Shown: positions 6,232 through 9,857 of the stretch, piece by piece
How the letters are laid out: each line of letters opens with the position of its first letter
Numbering within the stretch: position 1 is the first letter of the stretch
Assembly: GCA_002505495.1 (NCBI GenBank)
Contig: DAVI01000093.1
Coordinates: forward strand, 9,412-19,268
Source: Euryarchaeota archaeon UBA59
Lineage (GTDB): Archaea > Thermoplasmatota > Poseidoniia > Poseidoniales > Thalassarchaeaceae
Direction of reading: 5' to 3'
DNA length: 9,857 nucleotides
The notes under the pieces: model-generated
What the model saw: only the letters and a program-made list of their open reading frames with translations
The model's database searches: none
What the model was told of the DNA's origin: nothing
Program-made: the position numbers and the translations under genes

Positions 6232-9200
6232 TCAAAGGTCGAAATCGAGGCCGTCAGCGAGGCCGGGCGGAGCTTGAGACTGCTCCTCAAGCCATTCGTG
6301 GCCATACCATTCCCACTGCTCCTGAGTCCAGCCGGGTGGTAGACCCTCGGCGGGAATAGGGGGTGGTGGTCCTGTGGGCGCATCAGGGGAGTCAGCGAGT
6401 GGAGCTGCGGCCTCCGATGTGGTTTGTCCACCGTCCACGGTTCCCTCAATCCCTCCAGCGACCGGCTGGAGAGCGTTGTCGAGCAATGCGGGCGCCGCAT
6501 CCTGTTGGGCATCTTGAGGCCCTTCAAAGGCATAGGTCGGCGGCGCAGAGGTTAGTGGAGTCTCCTCAAACAGCGCACCGCCAGAGAGCCAATCTTCACC
6601 TTGTGGTCGACCACCCCGTCTCATCGTGGTGAAAGCCAAGACACCTAGCAGTGCGACTAGAACGAGACCCAATATGATGACGTAATTGCTTACACCGGCG
6701 GTGTTCTTGTCGAACCATCCTCCCAAGAGGCTCTTCTCGTCCAACTCGACAACGATGATCAGGTCAACTGTCGAGGTGGTCGACTCGTCGGAGACTCGCA
6801 GGCGAATGTTCTTGGTTCCTGCTGTGAGGAAAACATGGCGCAATGGCTGATTGATCTCGGTCGTCAACTCGATGTCATTGGCTGGGTCGCCATCATCGTC
6901 CCAGTCAGACGACGTGTCTAGGTCCCACTCGAAGCGTAGGTTGGCCATGTCTGATGCCGAGTCGCTCGTCCCGTTGGTCCAGATGACTATCTCCTCGCCA
7001 ACCTTCACTGTCAGATGCTCGGCCTCCGCCTTTGCCTTGGGCGCCCGATTGATGACTGACACATTGACGATTGCTTCAGCCTGTTCGCCATCGTCGTCGG
7101 TGACATGGAAGCGGACCTTGTGCTCACCATGCACTGCCCATGCGTGAGCGAGATTGGCTCCCTCATAATCGCAGTCATCCATGAAGTCGCCGTTTTCGTC
7201 TGAGTCGACCATGAAGTCGATGTCCCAGCAGACCCTCAATGAATCTAGGTCGGAAGAGGTGTCCGAGTAGACTCCGGTCAGCTCCACCGGCTCATCTTCG
7301 GCAATCATCATTGGTAGGCCAAACGGTTCAACTGTGGGAGCGACATTCTTCACCTCGATCCAGCCGTTGACAACGCCGGAACTCAAACCATCGTCATCGA
7401 TGACCTCCATCGCGATGATGTGCCCCCCGGACTCCTGCCAAGTGACTTGAATCTCAGAACTCGGACCTACCGTCTCAAGGTACCAGTTCGGGTCGATGTC
7501 CAGGTCGGGCTGCCATCCCCAAGAGAGAGAGTCCATGTCGTTGAGAGAGTCGTGAGCGTCCCCGCGAAGAATGATTGGCTCATCTTCAAAGACCTTCCAA
7601 ATCGGCGGTGTTCTGTTACTTTCATCAATCACCTCTTCTTCGCCTCGCCACATCGTAATCCGGGCATCGCTCGGCGCGATATTGGTCACCATCAAGTCGA
7701 ACCAGTTGCTCGTCGTCGCGAAATCATCATCCTCGACAGTCACCTGTATCCGGAACATTCCCTCCTCGAGAGGCGTGACTGTGCACTCCATCCCGACCAG
7801 ACCCTGCTCACATTCGTATGAAGTCCCGTCACTCCGCGAAGGAGGCTGCCACAGTAGGTCGACCGGGGCGTCCGAGTTTCGTGTGTCAAGGTCACCAGAG
7901 TCGTGGGCGTCGAAGGTGATTGTGCTCTCAACGGAGATGGTCGGCTTCGGCGAAGTGATGTTCACCCAGGGGGCGCGGTTTAGGATGGTCACGGTGATTT
8001 GGGCGAAATCTTGGTCGTTCTCGTCATCGGTCACGGTCAGCCATACATGGTATTGGCCGTCGTCATCCCAACTGTTCTCAAGAAGACAGTCCTCCTCCTC
8101 AAAGGTCTCGTTTGTCGCCACATCCACCTCCACCACGAAGGTGCAGTGCGGGCTACCGCCGTCCGGGTCGATGCTGTTCCTCGCATCGAGCGGAATCGTC
8201 GTCATCGTCTTGGTCGCCGGAGGTTGAATCAGGTTCGCTTCGGGGAGCCGACCGATGAACATCTCGAACTCGCCGATGTCATTCGACTGGTTTGCATCAT
8301 CTGTCATGAAACCGTCGGGGTCTACTTCGAATATGATTGAAACATCTCCTACCGGTTGAGTCGGTGGCACATTCCAAGTGATGGAGACTAGAGCCTCTGC
8401 TTGCGAGGCCAACGCAGGTACTGGAGCCCGGCTTGTGGTGCCGTCTGGTGCGGTGACCTCCAGTGTAGAGGCAGGGCCAGCGAAGATTCCCTTGTTCAGG
8501 ACGGGGACGGAGAACTCCAATGAATCGCCAGGAATCGCGGTGTAGCCAATCACGGGATTCAGTGAGACCGTGTGGCCGTCCCTCGTTCGATCCACGGAAA
8601 CCCCGATAGGGCGAGGCAGGTAATCCAACAGTGCCAACTGGTCGTCCAAGGTGATGGTGTCTACTCCTACTTTCTTACTGCCACTCATCCAGGCGATGAC
8701 GCCGTGGCTGGCGTAGTCGGTGCTGGTCGGAGACGGGTCGAGAGCGCTACCGGTGAAGAAGACGACATGGGCCGAGCCGTTTGCCGCTGTGGTCAACGAG
8801 GTCGAGTAGCCAATGCACTCGTAGCGGAATTGAACGGTCTGCCCGCTGAGCGGGTTTCCGTTAGAGTCAGTCACATTGACCCATGCTGACAAGTTGGCGT
8901 TGGGAATCCATATGGGATAATCCAAGTCGACATCAATGTTCGTGCTGCGTTGAACTGGAGTGATGCTCTTCAACTTGAAGTCGATTTCTAGGCCCATCTC
9001 AATCTCGATGTGGCGCCATGCGTCATTACCGACTGCTGGGCAGTACCACTGAAACCCGTCTGGAGTGCCGTTAGAGTCGTACGAGGTGACATTGTAGGAG
9101 CCTGCACAGCCAGTGCCGTAGGGTACATTTGGATCACCATATGCCACTACACCGTGACCGCTCAAGCCCTGGTTAACGCTGTCGTCGGGGATGGTGAAGT

Positions 9201-9852
9201 AGTCTGACGCCCCGGCCCAAGTCAGTGTGTTGGTGTAGTTGTTGGTCCAAGTCTCACCGACCCTAAGCGGGAAGTCATATTGTTCCCTTGGAGGACTGTA
9301 TTCGTTGGTGATAATCATCTGGCCAATATCGATATTGACGAATCCCCAGACCGTGAAGGTGACATCTATGTCCATAGTCATCTCAATGGTTGCGAGGTCA
9401 CTCACTCTGATGAAGTCGGTCTGGTCGTAGTCAACATCGAGGTTACCGTTATTGCCGTCCAAGCTGACCCCATTCGCCTCGAACAATGCGTGGGAACGTA
9501 CCTTGTAGACCAGTGTACTTTGGTTTTCAACTGTCATAAACAAGATGTCTTCGACCCACATGTCGAGGTCGCCGGTGAGTGTTTGGATGTTGGAGGAGAC
9601 GCCGTTGTTGGCAAGCAAGGCTGCCACATCCATGTATCCATCGTAAGTCCAAAGGTCATTTACTCTCCAAGAAGGGACGTCGACATCGCCACCTGAGGTG
9701 CGAGCCTCAACCCAAAACACCTTTTCAGGGGACAATTCTGAGATTTCATCGGGTTGCAGTGATGCCATCCCAGACCATCCACTGACCAACAGTAGCAAAA
9801 CCACAAGCACAGAGCCCTGCAGTCCATGGCCGCCGCTATCCAGCCCACCCAT
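6232..9852 (-). CDS. Large surface protein with CARDB-like and five PKD-like domains, tryptophan-rich cytoplasmic tail
   Basis: A type I membrane protein of at least 1,206 residues. Layout: hydrophobic signal segment 14-30; unrecognised N-terminal region about 57-310; Ig-like segment about 310-410 (WVNVTDSNGNPLSGQTV); CARDB-like domain about 435-535 (VPVLNKG, ending FEVDPDGFMTDDANQSND); PKD-like domains about 537-628, 628-726, 727-838, 838-937 and 938-1036; transmembrane helix about 1055-1077 followed by MRRGGR; cytoplasmic tail 1078-1206. The tail is rich in Ala, Pro and Gln and ends with LPPGWTQEQWEWYGHEWL (1171-1188). Cysteine pairs are 249/271, 570/589, 681/690 and 875/894, with one unpaired Cys346. 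About 13 N-X-S/T sequons suggest a glycosylated exposed protein. The ATG at 9852 is only 5 bases from the window edge, and the segment before the hydrophobic core has no Lys or Arg, so the true start may lie further upstream. Function is unknown; adhesion or envelope structure is inferred. Confidence 0.87.
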   Translation of the reverse strand: MGGLDSGGHGLQGSVLVVLLLLVSGWSGMASLQPDEISELSPEKVFWVEARTSGGDVDVPSWRVNDLWTYDGYMDVAALLANNGVSSNIQTLTGDLDMWVEDILFMTVENQSTLVYKVRSHALFEANGVSLDGNNGNLDVDYDQTDFIRVSDLATIEMTMDIDVTFTVWGFVNIDIGQMIITNEYSPPREQYDFPLRVGETWTNNYTNTLTWAGASDYFTIPDDSVNQGLSGHGVVAYGDPNVPYGTGCAGSYNVTSYDSNGTPDGFQWYCPAVGNDAWRHIEIEMGLEIDFKLKSITPVQRSTNIDVDLDYPIWIPNANLSAWVNVTDSNGNPLSGQTVQFRYECIGYSTSLTTAANGSAHVVFFTGSALDPSPTSTDYASHGVIAWMSGSKKVGVDTITLDDQLALLDYLPRPIGVSVDRTRDGHTVSLNPVIGYTAIPGDSLEFSVPVLNKGIFAGPASTLEVTAPDGTTSRAPVPALASQAEALVSITWNVPPTQPVGDVSIIFEVDPDGFMTDDANQSNDIGEFEMFIGRLPEANLIQPPATKTMTTIPLDARNSIDPDGGSPHCTFVVEVDVATNETFEEEDCLLENSWDDDGQYHVWLTVTDDENDQDFAQITVTILNRAPWVNITSPKPTISVESTITFDAHDSGDLDTRNSDAPVDLLWQPPSRSDGTSYECEQGLVGMECTVTPLEEGMFRIQVTVEDDDFATTSNWFDLMVTNIAPSDARITMWRGEEEVIDESNRTPPIWKVFEDEPIILRGDAHDSLNDMDSLSWGWQPDLDIDPNWYLETVGPSSEIQVTWQESGGHIIAMEVIDDDGLSSGVVNGWIEVKNVAPTVEPFGLPMMIAEDEPVELTGVYSDTSSDLDSLRVCWDIDFMVDSDENGDFMDDCDYEGANLAHAWAVHGEHKVRFHVTDDDGEQAEAIVNVSVINRAPKAKAEAEHLTVKVGEEIVIWTNGTSDSASDMANLRFEWDLDTSSDWDDDGDPANDIELTTEINQPLRHVFLTAGTKNIRLRVSDESTTSTVDLIIVVELDEKSLLGGWFDKNTAGVSNYVIILGLVLVALLGVLAFTTMRRGGRPQGEDWLSGGALFEETPLTSAPPTYAFEGPQDAQQDAAPALLDNALQPVAGGIEGTVDGGQTTSEAAAPLADSPDAPTGPPPPIPAEGLPPGWTQEQWEWYGHEWLEEQSQAPPGLADGLDFDL

Positions 9853-9857
9853 GTGTT

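Noticed and set aside
3414..7110. Identical 23-base direct repeat (3414-3436 and 7088-7110) as a recombination or mobile-element boundary
   Set aside because: It encodes the same PKD strand in the two paralogues, in the same frame, and is explained by gene duplication.

Overview
The window looks like a piece of a planktonic archaeal genome, most probably Marine Group II (Poseidoniales, Thermoplasmatota). This is inferred from style. There are very large, acidic secreted proteins with PKD domains and one C-terminal membrane anchor, dense N-glycosylation sequons, a SepF-like gene, compact gene packing with GTG/TTG starts and few strong Shine-Dalgarno sites, and moderately high GC. No ribosomal marker is present, so the assignment stays provisional.

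Left part (1-2205, + strand): four closely packed genes that could be co-transcribed. They are the 3' part of endonuclease III (base-excision repair), a PrxQ/Bcp-type peroxiredoxin, a left-handed beta-helix (hexapeptide-repeat) acetyltransferase of the WbpD/WlbB type, and a flavin-reductase-like split-barrel protein with an extra N-terminal segment. The gaps are 24, 4 and 22 bases. Repair, peroxide removal and a flavin-type protein fit loosely under oxidative-stress housekeeping; the acetyltransferase would more naturally serve surface-glycan sugar synthesis.

Centre (2186-2736): the + strand genes meet a convergent - strand set across 30 bases that hold two small stem-loops. The most downstream - strand gene is a probable SepF, the membrane anchor of FtsZ in archaea.

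Right part (2801-9852, - strand): two tandem, paralogous giant surface proteins of about 1,206 and 1,130 residues. Both have a signal peptide, an unrecognised N-terminal region of about 250 residues that looks internally duplicated, an Ig-like segment, a CARDB-like domain, five PKD-like domains, one transmembrane helix and a cytoplasmic tail. The stop codon of the first gene overlaps a possible TTG start of the second, and the SepF-like gene follows 64 bases after the second, so all three may be one transcript. The extracellular parts match block by block, including four cysteine pairs with identical spacing. The cytoplasmic tails are unrelated: one ends in a proline/tryptophan-rich module, the other is a short, highly acidic tail.

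The most interesting content is this surface-protein pair and its link to a cell-division gene. No RNA gene, CRISPR array, mobile element or integration site was seen, and no stretch over 300 bases lacks a gene.
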